Both the position numbers and the translations under genes were made by a program. DNA of 36,417 nucleotides from Alphaproteobacteria bacterium (GTDB taxonomy: Bacteria > Pseudomonadota > Alphaproteobacteria > Rhodospirillales > Magnetospirillaceae), in contig JAJPHO010000095.1 in NCBI GenBank assembly GCA_021325215.1, positions 1-36,417 on the forward strand, read 5' to 3'. The notes under the pieces are model-generated. The model was not told the origin of the DNA. It saw only the letters and a program-made list of their open reading frames with translations, and did not search any database. Positions 30,537-36,417 of the stretch are shown here, one piece after another. Position 1 is the first letter of the stretch. Each line of letters starts with the position of its first letter.

Positions 30537-31124
30537 ATGAAGGACCGACCTAATTCGCTCGTTGAGGTACGCATTGCAGCCAGCCAGAATGACCTTCATA
30601 TGGTCACCGCTGTAAGGGCCGCGGTGTTCATGGCGGAAAGCGCCGAATCCTCGACGGCGACCTATGCCGATGAATTCCAAGCCAACGATTTCACCTGCAC
30701 GCATGTGCTTGCGCTGGTCAACGGAGACCCGGCCGGGATTCTTCGCATTCGCTGGTTCAAGGACTTCGCGGCCATGGAGCGAATCGGCATCCGTGCGCGC
30801 TATAGGGCGAGCTATCAGATCTTCATGGATCTATGCGACTTCAGCGTGCAGCACATCCGCGAGAAGGGCTATACGACCATCGTTGGCCGCGCCTTCGAGA
30901 AGACCTGGCTGATGTGGGCTCGGCGCATTCAGGCCGAACGTTCGGGGCCGGCCATTCATTTCGAGCGCGGGCGCCTTTGGCCGATGGTCGCGCACTTTCC
31001 CCCACTCGAAAATAGCGTCTCGAATTTGGCTTTCGGAGATCCTGCCGTCGAGGAGCTGATCGTTCAGCAAGAGGGCAAGTGGGACTTCGGCCTGGTGCGC
31101 CATCCTGAAGGGAGTGCCGCCTGA
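30537..31124 (+). CDS. GNAT-like N-acyltransferase
   Basis: This 195-residue protein has the fold pattern of GNAT-type acyltransferases related in layout to acyl-homoserine-lactone and N-acyl amino acid synthases. Segments: EVRIAASQNDLHMVTAVRAA with VFMAESA (about 9-35), ATYADEFQANDFTCTHVLAL, GDPAGILRIRWFKDFAAMER (about 62-82) and CDFSVQHIREKGYTTIVGRA. The 'D-F-x-C-T-H-x-L...P-A-G-x-L-R-I-R-W-F' run is characteristic. The substrate is unknown; a diffusible signal or a protein target are both possible. It has AGGAG and AAGGGA before its ATG. A LysR-type gene lies divergent, and a small gene follows after three bases. Confidence 0.65.
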   Translation: MKDRPNSLVEVRIAASQNDLHMVTAVRAAVFMAESAESSTATYADEFQANDFTCTHVLALVNGDPAGILRIRWFKDFAAMERIGIRARYRASYQIFMDLCDFSVQHIREKGYTTIVGRAFEKTWLMWARRIQAERSGPAIHFERGRLWPMVAHFPPLENSVSNLAFGDPAVEELIVQQEGKWDFGLVRHPEGSAA

Positions 31125-31127
31125 ACG

Positions 31128-31346
31128 ATGACCAGCACGTCCAAGATTATGAGGATGCGCTCTGATGCTGCGGAATTGCTGCTGGATCAGAACTTAAAAA
31201 TAGAAGACCCGATCCTCTTCACCGTCCTGGGCTGTTATATCGAAGCCCTGGACCGCTTCATCATGCGCCAGGAAAGCGCCCTCCAGGAGAAGCGCCGCCG
31301 ATCGGTCGCGTCCATTCTGGGGGCGCCCCCAAATTCGCGGAACTGA
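31128..31346 (+). CDS. Small unknown helical protein
   Basis: This 72-residue protein is unknown. It is helical and charged: KIMRMRSDAAELLLDQNLKI, then FTVLGCYIEALDRFIMRQES and a basic end LQEKRRRSVASILGAPP. It begins three bases after the acyltransferase stop, so the two genes are co-transcribed. Because of this link it may assist the acyltransferase or its regulator. Confidence 0.55.
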   Translation: MTSTSKIMRMRSDAAELLLDQNLKIEDPILFTVLGCYIEALDRFIMRQESALQEKRRRSVASILGAPPNSRN

Positions 31347-31352
31347 CGCGCC

Positions 31353-31712
31353 TCAGGGGCAAAGCGTCGGGCTGCCAGACTCCCTCACGAGAAGGCCATC
31401 GGCGAACCAGGCATAGGTAGTTTGGTAGCCGGTATATGCGCCGAAGCCATTCTTGGCATTGACGGTGACCGGCACCACCCAGCCGTGAAATGTGCCATAG
31501 ATGCCTCGCTGGCATTGCCCGAGGCTGGGCCTTCCTATTTCGACCTGGGCCGAATAGGGATCTTTAAGGGTCGTCGCGAGGCGCCCGCGAATTACCTCTT
31601 CATATGACGCGGGAAACGCTCCGGCATCCTCAGGCTTATTGCCGAGCAAACCGGCGCCGGCGCATGCGGAGAGCATCGCGCACCCGCTGACCATGATCAG
31701 CCGAAACCTCAT
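31353..31712 (-). CDS. Small lipoprotein
   Basis: This 119-residue protein has a lipoprotein signal: MRFRLIMVSGCAMLSACAG with lipobox LSAC and Cys17 as the lipidated residue. The mature part has YEEVIRGRLATTLKDPYSAQ and YGTFHGWVVPVTVNAKNGFG, typical of a small, widespread proteobacterial lipoprotein family of unknown function. In a prophage immunity region such a protein may change the cell surface, for example to exclude other phages; this is inference. The promoter has TATTAG as -10 with TTGGTC 16 bases before it, and a CRP-type palindrome about 60 bases upstream of the start. GGGGGA serves as ribosome binding site. Confidence 0.75.
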   Translation of the reverse strand: MRFRLIMVSGCAMLSACAGAGLLGNKPEDAGAFPASYEEVIRGRLATTLKDPYSAQVEIGRPSLGQCQRGIYGTFHGWVVPVTVNAKNGFGAYTGYQTTYAWFADGLLVRESGSPTLCP

Positions 31713-31772
31713 GACTTCCCCCGTCTAATAAGAATTTCGAATGCGAGACCAAAGCAGGGAATTTGCGCGAGT

Positions 31773-31792
31773 CCTGTGATGTACCTCACAGG
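31773..31792. promoter_or_regulatory. CRP/FNR-type binding site
   Basis: CCTGTGA-TGTACC-TCACAGG is a perfect inverted repeat with the consensus TGTGA-N6-TCACA of CRP-family activators. It lies between the lipoprotein gene (minus strand) and the early rightward promoters (plus strand). Its centre (31782.5) is about 60-65 bases upstream of the likely start of either transcript, a normal distance for CRP-type activation. Confidence 0.7.
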
Positions 31793-31812
31793 CGCGGAGC
31801 CATCGCAAAACT

Positions 31813-31841
31813 TTGACACCTTCGTATCGTAAACTTTTACG
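31813..31841 (+). promoter_or_regulatory. Possible upstream rightward promoter with operator
   Basis: TTGACA (31813-31818) is a perfect -35 box; 17 bases later TTTACG (31836-31841) is a weak -10 box. An operator CGTAAA-CT-TTTACG (31828-31841, perfect) covers the -10 area. It could be a second, weaker promoter for the rightward operon. Confidence 0.45.
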
Positions 31842-31874
31842 TTTTACCTCTTGACTATATCGTAAAGTTTTACG
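31828..31874. promoter_or_regulatory. Operator pair ahead of the rightward operon
   Basis: Two perfect copies of CGTAAA-N2-TTTACG at 31828-31841 and 31861-31874, 33 bases centre to centre, the same spacing as two sites in the cI-cro gap. They are the likely second binding area of the phage repressor. Confidence 0.8.
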
Positions 31875-31879
31875 ATCAT
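31851..31879 (+). promoter_or_regulatory. Rightward early promoter (recombination side)
   Basis: TTGACT (31851-31856) and GATCAT (31874-31879) are 17 bases apart. The operator at 31861-31874 lies in the spacer, four bases after the -35 box, exactly as in the cro-side promoter. Transcription would start near 31886 and run into the stem-loop leader and then the operon. Confidence 0.65.
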
Positions 31880-31924
31880 CTCTCTGTCACCAGCCGTCGC
31901 CCCCTTACGGCTGAGACACCCACC

Positions 31925-31964
31925 GGCCCCGGCGCTTCCCCACCCCCTCTCAAGCGCCGGGGCC
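31925..31964 (+). promoter_or_regulatory. Perfect 13-bp stem-loop in the leader of the rightward operon
   Basis: GGCCCCGGCGCTT (31925-31937) pairs without mismatch with AAGCGCCGGGGCC (31952-31964), loop of 14 pyrimidine-rich bases. No T-run follows, so it is not a typical terminator. It ends shortly before the ribosome binding site of the first gene (GGGAGAGAG). It may stabilise the mRNA, control translation or serve as a site for an antitermination factor. Confidence 0.55.
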
Positions 31965-31980
31965 AACAGGGAGAGAGATT

Positions 31981-32265
31981 ATGGCCCGACTTGCGTTCTG
32001 CTTCCCGCTCGGCTGGCCGAGCAACACCTTCGCCGAGCTCGACGGCCACGCCGAAATCGATAGCTCCGGCGAGATCATCGAAATCTTCCTCCCCGACTAT
32101 GCCGTCAAGGGCATGCCCGAGGTCACCGTGACCGGCGCGCTGGCCGACCAGATCGAGCGCTGGCTGCTGATTGCGCGCGGCGACGAGGTCGTGGCAGCAA
32201 CGGAAGAGGCACGACGCGGTCGGATCGCTTCTGACCGCGAGATGTATGGGAGCGCCGCCGAATGA
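31981..32265 (+). CDS. Unknown protein, first gene of the rightward operon
   Basis: This 94-residue protein is unknown. It has strands ARLAFCFPLGWPSNTFAELD, then EIIEIFLPDYAVKG and a helix ALADQIERWLLIARGDEVVA. The start has GGGAGAGAGATT before ATG, a strong site. As the first gene of the early operon it would be made early after infection or induction, the usual place for host takeover or anti-defence genes; there is no direct evidence for either. Confidence 0.55.
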   Translation: MARLAFCFPLGWPSNTFAELDGHAEIDSSGEIIEIFLPDYAVKGMPEVTVTGALADQIERWLLIARGDEVVAATEEARRGRIASDREMYGSAAE

Positions 32266-32492
32266 CGCGCACCATCGAAATGTCCGCCGTCCTGGACACC
32301 GCAGGAGAGAAGGCGCGAGCCGACTTCGACCATCGCGGCGTCAGCCTCTCGTGCCATGGCAAGGGCATTTTCCTGAATTTCGAGCAGATGGACGCCCTGG
32401 TCGACGAATACCGCCGGTTCCAGCGGCTGCAGGCCCTGGCTGACAAGCCGGTCGGCGTCGAGGATCTGCCGCTTCATCGGAGTGCTGCGTGA
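32262..32492 (+). CDS. Small unknown early protein
   Basis: This 76-residue protein is unknown. It has TRTIEMSAVLDTAGEKARAD, GVSLSCHGKGIFLNFEQMDA and a helix LVDEYRRFQRLQALADK. Start overlaps the upstream stop in ATGA form. It is the second gene of the rightward operon. Confidence 0.5.
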   Translation: MTRTIEMSAVLDTAGEKARADFDHRGVSLSCHGKGIFLNFEQMDALVDEYRRFQRLQALADKPVGVEDLPLHRSAA

Positions 32493-32683
32493 TGACGATC
32501 GAGCAGATTGCCGATGCACTGCGCGAGGCTTACCCAACCGCGACCGCTGTGACCGTCTTCGTCAGCCATGGCGAGGTCAGCGTCGAGGTCAAGAACTGTC
32601 AGCCGATCAAAGGTGAGTGCAGCTATCGCTGCCTGAATGGTCAATGGGCCGTTCCCACGACCGAGAGGAGCGACACCAAATGA
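32492..32683 (+). CDS. Small unknown early protein
   Basis: This 63-residue protein is unknown. It starts MTIEQIADALREAYPTATAV and has a Cys pair in KNCQPIKGECSYRC. The ATG at 32492 overlaps the upstream stop (TGATG); a GTG at 32489 is possible but less likely. Confidence 0.5.
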   Translation: MTIEQIADALREAYPTATAVTVFVSHGEVSVEVKNCQPIKGECSYRCLNGQWAVPTTERSDTK

Positions 32684-32979
32684 CCGCCACCATCCTCCCC
32701 TTTCCCCGGCCGCCCGAGCCCGCCCGCGGCATCATCATCCCGATCCGCCCGGCCCATCCGGTGCCGCTGCCGTCGTCGCGCGATCTGGCGCTGGGAAACC
32801 TGCGCAAGGCCTATCACGGCGCCCGCCTGGGCAACCCGAAGGCCCGCGAGGTGGTCGAGATTTTCGCGCTGTATGCCGGGGATGAGGAGATCGCCAAGCT
32901 GGCGCAGATGCTGCTGGGGGATCTTGATCAGCGTGCGGTGATCGCTCCGTGCGACTGCGAGCCGGATGGTGCGGCGTGA
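32680..32979 (+). CDS. Small unknown early protein, proline-rich N-terminus
   Basis: This 99-residue protein is unknown. It has a proline-rich beginning (TILPFPRPPEPARGIIIPIR) and a helical second half (SRDLALGNLRKAYHGARLGN, EVVEIFALYAGDEEIAKLAQ). The ATG at 32680 overlaps the upstream stop in ATGA form; a longer frame from 32617 would overlap the upstream gene by about 65 bases. Confidence 0.5.
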   Translation: MTATILPFPRPPEPARGIIIPIRPAHPVPLPSSRDLALGNLRKAYHGARLGNPKAREVVEIFALYAGDEEIAKLAQMLLGDLDQRAVIAPCDCEPDGAA

Positions 32980-33275
32980 GCGCGGCAATGACCGACCGGA
33001 AATGCCAGTGCTGCGGCGTCTCGTTCCGCGCACGCACCGCCGACGTCAAACGCGGCTGGGCAAAATTCTGCTCCAAATCCTGCAAGGCGAAGAAGCAGGA
33101 GAAGCGCACCGGACAGTTCCGCAACTATCTCGGCAGTGGCGTCGATCGCGTGACCTACCTGCACTATGCGCGCGAATACGGCGGCATTCCGCAATTCGAT
33201 GGGCGCGGCGAATATGTCGGATTCACCGCGGTCGGTTTCGACAATACCGAACATCAGGACCACGAACGTTCATGA
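32976..33275 (+). CDS. Small zinc-finger-like protein
   Basis: This 99-residue protein has a likely zinc finger near its N-terminus: CQCCGVSFRARTADVKRGWA followed by FCSKSC and a Lys-rich helix. It resembles the small zinc fingers in the tail of the RusA-like protein of the other operon. The C-terminal half (VTYLHYAREYGGIPQFDGRG) is of unknown fold. GTG at 32976 overlaps the upstream stop; ATG at 32988 is an alternative start. Confidence 0.55.
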   Translation: MSAAMTDRKCQCCGVSFRARTADVKRGWAKFCSKSCKAKKQEKRTGQFRNYLGSGVDRVTYLHYAREYGGIPQFDGRGEYVGFTAVGFDNTEHQDHERS

Positions 33276-33403
33276 CCGCCGCCCGCACCCACACCATCAA
33301 CGTTCCGTCCTGGGTGATCGACTTCATCCTGCTGCGGCCCCTGCTGCGCCGCGTCGTGCGTCGTCTGCGCAAGCGGCTGGCTAAGTCGCGGAGGTGGATG
33401 TGA
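33272..33403 (+). CDS. Very small basic protein (43 residues)
   Basis: The frame gives TAARTHTINVPSWVIDFILL followed by RPLLRRVVRRLRKRLAKSRR. A short hydrophobic part and a very basic amphipathic helix suggest membrane or nucleic acid binding. Start overlaps the upstream stop as ATGA, and it is followed by a coupled gene. Confidence 0.45.
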   Translation: MTAARTHTINVPSWVIDFILLRPLLRRVVRRLRKRLAKSRRWM

Positions 33404-33612
33404 GCCGCCCGACCAAATTCATCCCCGGCCCGGCGATACGATCCAGCCAGGCCGTCATCGCCCTGATTGAGCAGGGGCAATGGTTCTACCGCGTTGGCCG
33501 GATCACCAATCCGAAGACGCTGGCGAACATGACCTATTCCTCAATCAAGCATGCCGCCGAGTTCGGCTATATCCGCCTCGCCCTTCCGAACCCAGAAAGG
33601 GCAGAAAAATGA
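33400..33612 (+). CDS. Small unknown protein upstream of the nuclease gene
   Basis: This 70-residue protein is unknown. It has PTKFIPGPAIRSSQAVIALI, QGQWFYRVGRITNPKTLANM and SIKHAAEFGYIRLALPN. The strand-helix pattern with IEQGQWFYRVGR resembles a small winged-helix, but this is weak. GTG at 33400 is chosen because GGAGG is five bases before it; the upstream GTG at 33394 lacks spacing. Confidence 0.45.
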   Translation: MSRPTKFIPGPAIRSSQAVIALIEQGQWFYRVGRITNPKTLANMTYSSIKHAAEFGYIRLALPNPERAEK

Positions 33613-34433
33613 GCGCGCCATTCGAGATCCGCATCCGCGCATCCTCGACGCCCAGCTATGCCGATTGCGCGCTGCGCACCGCGGCGAAGATCTGGCGTCC
33701 TATGTTCCGTGATGCCGGTATCGAACTGCGCGCCGTGTCGTCGTCGGCGGGCGCGATTGTCGGGTCATCCCTCCATGCCGGCGCAGCCTATTTGCTGACC
33801 AGCAAGATGGAGGCCGACGATCTCGGCAACCAGACCGAGGCCGAGCAGCGCGCTTTCGAGGAGATGGATCGGCGCATCGGCGAAGAAGGCGTCACCTGGG
33901 ATGACACCACAGGCGATCTCAACGCCGCCCAAGCCCAAACGCGCAAGATGGTGGCGAGCTATCGCATCCACATCGTTCCGAAAGTGCGCCCGGTGGCCGT
34001 CGAGCAGCCGATGGAGGCGCAACTGCGGCCGGGCGTCCTGATCACAGGAACCGCCGATCTCTTGGAGAACGACATCTTGCACGACACCAAGAGCGGCGTG
34101 CGCCAGCGCGTCAACCTCGCGCAATACGGCGTCTACTCGCTCCTTCGTCGGACCGCCGAATTCGAGGTCAACGGCATTGTCGAGGATTACGTCCCTCGTG
34201 TCGGAATGAAGAAGCTGCAGCCCGAGCCGACGACGACTCCCTATTCGATCTATGCCGCCGAGCAATTGGCCATGCGAACGCTGAACGCAATGGCTGACGA
34301 CGCTGCCCGCTTCAAGGAAACCGGCGATCCACTGGCCTTCCTCCCGAACTCCGGCAGCCAAATGTGCAGCGATAAATATTGTCCCGCATGGGGGACCACC
34401 GCCTGTCGCGTCCATAAGGGCGCGGCCAACTGA
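33609..34433 (+). CDS. PD-(D/E)XK family nuclease
   Basis: This 274-residue protein is a nuclease of the RecB/Cas4-like PD-(D/E)XK superfamily. His57 in GSSLHAG matches the N-terminal motif I, the core is GVLITGTADLLENDILHDTK with Asp150, Asp159 and Lys161, and QRVNLAQYGVYSLL is the conserved Q-x3-Y motif. The C-terminal part has three Cys and one His (CSDKYCPAWGTTACRVH), which could bind metal. It sits before the RecT-like gene, where lambda carries exo, so it may make the 3' tails for annealing. Start overlaps upstream stop as ATGA. Confidence 0.8.
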   Translation: MSAPFEIRIRASSTPSYADCALRTAAKIWRPMFRDAGIELRAVSSSAGAIVGSSLHAGAAYLLTSKMEADDLGNQTEAEQRAFEEMDRRIGEEGVTWDDTTGDLNAAQAQTRKMVASYRIHIVPKVRPVAVEQPMEAQLRPGVLITGTADLLENDILHDTKSGVRQRVNLAQYGVYSLLRRTAEFEVNGIVEDYVPRVGMKKLQPEPTTTPYSIYAAEQLAMRTLNAMADDAARFKETGDPLAFLPNSGSQMCSDKYCPAWGTTACRVHKGAAN

Positions 34434-34443
34434 GGAGATGAGC

Positions 34444-35358
34444 ATGACCAATTCTTCCGCTGCCACCCTGGCAGAGCCGCGCGTTGCTGAGCAGCCGCAG
34501 GCTGATACGGCCCAACTTCCCGCCGTCGCCGAGCAGCGCCAGCGGCTGGTCGTCCATGACGACAGCAGCTTTTCCAACTATCTCGACACCGCGAAATTCG
34601 AACAGCTGTGGCGCGTTGCCCGCGCGTTCGCGAATTCCGGTCTCGTTCCCAAGCACCTGACCGGGAACGAGGCCGGCTGCTTCATTCTGCTTCAGATGTC
34701 GATGCGCCTTGAGGTCGACCCGTTCATGTTCATGCAGAACACCTATATGAGCCCGGATGGTAAGCCGGCCCTCTATGGCCAGATGGCTATCGCGCTGATC
34801 AATAGCCGCGGCCCTTTCACCGGCCCCATCCAGTTCCAATTGACCGGCGAGAGCGACACCCGCAAGTGCCGGGCGTTCGCCAAGCACAAGATCACCGGCG
34901 ATATCTGCGACATCGATGTCGATATAGCCATGGCCAAATCCGAGGGTTGGTACAGCCGCAACAAGAAATGGCAGAGCATCCCCGATCTGATGCTGCGCTA
35001 CCGCTCCGGCGCATGGCTGGGCCGAGTCTATGCGCCGGAGACCCTGATGGGTATGCCGACGATGGAAGAACTCGAAGACACGGCCACGTTGACCCTGGTC
35101 GGCACTGGCAAGCCCGGCGCGCCATATGCGGTGGAGGGTGTGCAACCGATCGTCCCCGAGAAAGCCAAGGCGGCCATGAGGCCTGTCGAGGCGAAAAAAG
35201 ACCCTGCATCGGTCGAGCCGAGGAAATCCGAGGCTTCCGCCGAAAAGCAGCAGGCCCAGGCCGCCCCGCAGCCCCAGCCCCCGCACGATCCCGAAACCGG
35301 CGAGATCCATGGCGATGACAGCCAGGGCGGCGCCGACGAAACCCTCTTCTCGGAGTAA
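34444..35358 (+). CDS. recT: RecT-like single-strand annealing protein
   Basis: This 304-residue protein has the pattern of RecT-family annealing proteins. Core segments: LWRVARAFANSGLVPKHLTG, CFILLQMSMRLEVDPFMFMQ, NTYMSPDGKPALYGQMAIAL (about 55-120), EGWYSRNKKWQSIPDLMLRY and RSGAWLGRVYAPETLMGMPT (about 160-205). It pairs single strands during recombination. A Lys/Ala/Pro/Gln-rich tail (about 235-304) is probably disordered. The ATG at 34444 is chosen as GAGGAG is six bases before it; the ATG at 34438 has no spacing. It is followed after six bases by an ATPase gene. Confidence 0.85.
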   Translation: MTNSSAATLAEPRVAEQPQADTAQLPAVAEQRQRLVVHDDSSFSNYLDTAKFEQLWRVARAFANSGLVPKHLTGNEAGCFILLQMSMRLEVDPFMFMQNTYMSPDGKPALYGQMAIALINSRGPFTGPIQFQLTGESDTRKCRAFAKHKITGDICDIDVDIAMAKSEGWYSRNKKWQSIPDLMLRYRSGAWLGRVYAPETLMGMPTMEELEDTATLTLVGTGKPGAPYAVEGVQPIVPEKAKAAMRPVEAKKDPASVEPRKSEASAEKQQAQAAPQPQPPHDPETGEIHGDDSQGGADETLFSE

Positions 35359-35364
35359 TCGATC

Positions 35365-36417
35365 ATGCAGATCACCGTCAGAAACTGCCTTGGCGTCGAT
35401 CGCCTGGAAGCCGCCGCCGACCCGATCCTGCTGCTCAGCGGGCCGAACGGGGCCGGCAAGTCGTCGACCATTCGCGGGCTTGCCTCTGCCCTCACCGGCG
35501 AAATCATGCCCGAGGGCGTCGCCAAAAAGGACTCGACGCTGCTAGTCCGCGACGGCGCCGACGCCGCCCGCGTGGTGGTGACCGGCCCGCAGGGCTCGGC
35601 TGGCGTCCGCTGGCCGGAAGCCGAGCGCCGCACCGATGGCACCCCGCCGAAGGCATCGCCGACCGCCGCCGGCCTGACCAGCCTCCTCGACCTGCCCGTG
35701 AAGGAGCGCGCCCGCGAACTCGATCGCCTGCTGAAGGCCGCGCCGAGCCCTGCCGACCTGGCTGGCGCCCTGCGCGACACCGATGCCAATTTCGTCACCG
35801 GCGGCGGCGCGGCCACCGAGGACGAGGCTGCCGCCATGGTGCCGATGGCCCTCGACCCGAAGGACCAGCGTGACGCCGCCATCTACCGCATCGTCGCCGG
35901 CATCTGGCCGACGGTCGAGATCGACGGTTTCGACGGCGCGCATTCGCGGGCCGCCGACAAGGGCAAGGAACTGAAGGGCGCTTGGCGTCAAGTCACCGGC
36001 GAACAGTACGGCAGCGAGAAGGGCGCGAAGTGGAAGGCGCCGGGCCACGAGCTGCTGGAGGAACTGGAAGTTCCCGAGGCCGATCCGGTCGCGCATCTAA
36101 CCAAGCAACTGGCGCACGTCAGCAGCGTGGCCGAGGGCGCCGCCCGCAATTTCGCGATCGGCCAGGTCGACCTCGACGGCACCCGCGCCAAGGCCGAGCA
36201 GGTTCCGGCGCTGCAGGCTGCCTTCGACGCCGCGAAGAAGGCCTGCGACGCCGCCAACCAGGCGCATAACGATGTGATGGCCAAGCGGCCCGGTCTGATC
36301 GACGTGCCGATGACGTGCCCGCATTGCTCCGGCGCCGTGCAGATGGAGGGCGGCAATCTCGTCGCTGTCAGCCATGCGCCCAGCCCGGAAGACATCACCG
36401 CGGCGCGCAAGCGTTTC
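35365..36417 (+). CDS. Rad50/SMC-like ATPase, N-terminal part (cut by window edge)
   Basis: The visible 351 residues begin MQITVRNCLGVDRLEAAADP and have a P-loop LLLSGPNGAGKSSTIRGLAS (about 22-41), the typical SMC/Rad50 start. A glycine-rich and helical region follows with long Ala/Lys/Glu-rich helices (about 235-310), and a CxxC (CPHC at 318-321) may be a zinc hook. No stop codon is reached in the window. Phage ATPases of this kind often work with a nuclease in recombination; the RecT-like and nuclease genes just upstream support such a role. An unusual point is the short distance from P-loop to CPHC. Confidence 0.75.
   Translation, partial: MQITVRNCLGVDRLEAAADPILLLSGPNGAGKSSTIRGLASALTGEIMPEGVAKKDSTLLVRDGADAARVVVTGPQGSAGVRWPEAERRTDGTPPKASPTAAGLTSLLDLPVKERARELDRLLKAAPSPADLAGALRDTDANFVTGGGAATEDEAAAMVPMALDPKDQRDAAIYRIVAGIWPTVEIDGFDGAHSRAADKGKELKGAWRQVTGEQYGSEKGAKWKAPGHELLEELEVPEADPVAHLTKQLAHVSSVAEGAARNFAIGQVDLDGTRAKAEQVPALQAAFDAAKKACDAANQAHNDVMAKRPGLIDVPMTCPHCSGAVQMEGGNLVAVSHAPSPEDITAARKRF

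Noticed and set aside
1-36417. CRISPR arrays, rRNA genes and insertion sequences
   Set aside because: No regular repeat-spacer pattern, no rRNA-like stretch and no transposase or terminal inverted repeats were seen in the window.

Overview
This window is a continuous stretch of a temperate, siphovirus-like bacteriophage or prophage from a GC-rich host. The genome is probably alphaproteobacterial: the base composition, the NusG-like and gene-transfer-type small proteins, and the AT-rich operators inside GC-rich DNA fit, but no host gene is visible to prove it. No integrase, lysis gene or attachment site was found, so the window is internal to the phage. Nearly all genes overlap or abut through ATGA or TGATG junctions, which indicates long, translationally coupled operons.

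Positions 1-14474 (minus strand) are the late structural module. In transcription order it holds a NusG-like factor, small and large terminase, a DUF4055-type portal, a scaffold-like protein, a P22-type coat protein, connector proteins, a Mu gpF-like minor head protein, an HslV/proteasome-like N-terminal hydrolase, further neck and tail-completion proteins, the tail tube, a tail assembly chaperone pair joined by a programmed -1 frameshift, and the start of the tape measure gene.

Positions 14617-28885 (minus strand) are the replication, modification and accessory module. It starts at a Cro-like gene and includes two small HTH or coiled-coil regulators, a GNAT acetyltransferase, a DNA-binding gene broken by a 12-base C tract, small membrane proteins, two tRNA genes (Ala-UGC and Pro-UGG) bracketed by stem-loops, an acidic protein with an RMF/CrpP-like motif, two RusA-like resolvases in tandem, a cytosine methyltransferase-like protein without its catalytic centre, a SNF2-like helicase, an N4/N6 DNA methyltransferase, a second SF2 helicase, a DnaB-type helicase, a winged-helix replication protein, and a set of small genes, one of which appears to start at ATA.

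Positions 28886-31980 are the immunity region. A small CI-type repressor (plus strand) diverges from the Cro-like gene across three copies of a CGTAAA-N2-TTTACG operator. A second operator pair lies 2.9 kb away, ahead of the rightward operon, with the same 33-bp spacing. Between the two operator clusters, where lambda carries rexAB, sit a LysR-type regulator, a divergent GNAT-like acyltransferase with a LysR box between them, a small unknown gene and a lipoprotein gene with a perfect CRP-type site upstream. These look like genes expressed in the lysogen.

Positions 31981-36417 (plus strand) are the early rightward operon: seven small genes, a PD-(D/E)XK nuclease, a RecT-like annealing protein and the start of a Rad50/SMC-like ATPase. 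Together the last three form a recombination module. The layout is lambda-like: one repressor-controlled promoter drives recombination genes, the other drives cro, replication and then late genes, with a phage NusG paralogue at the early/late boundary.
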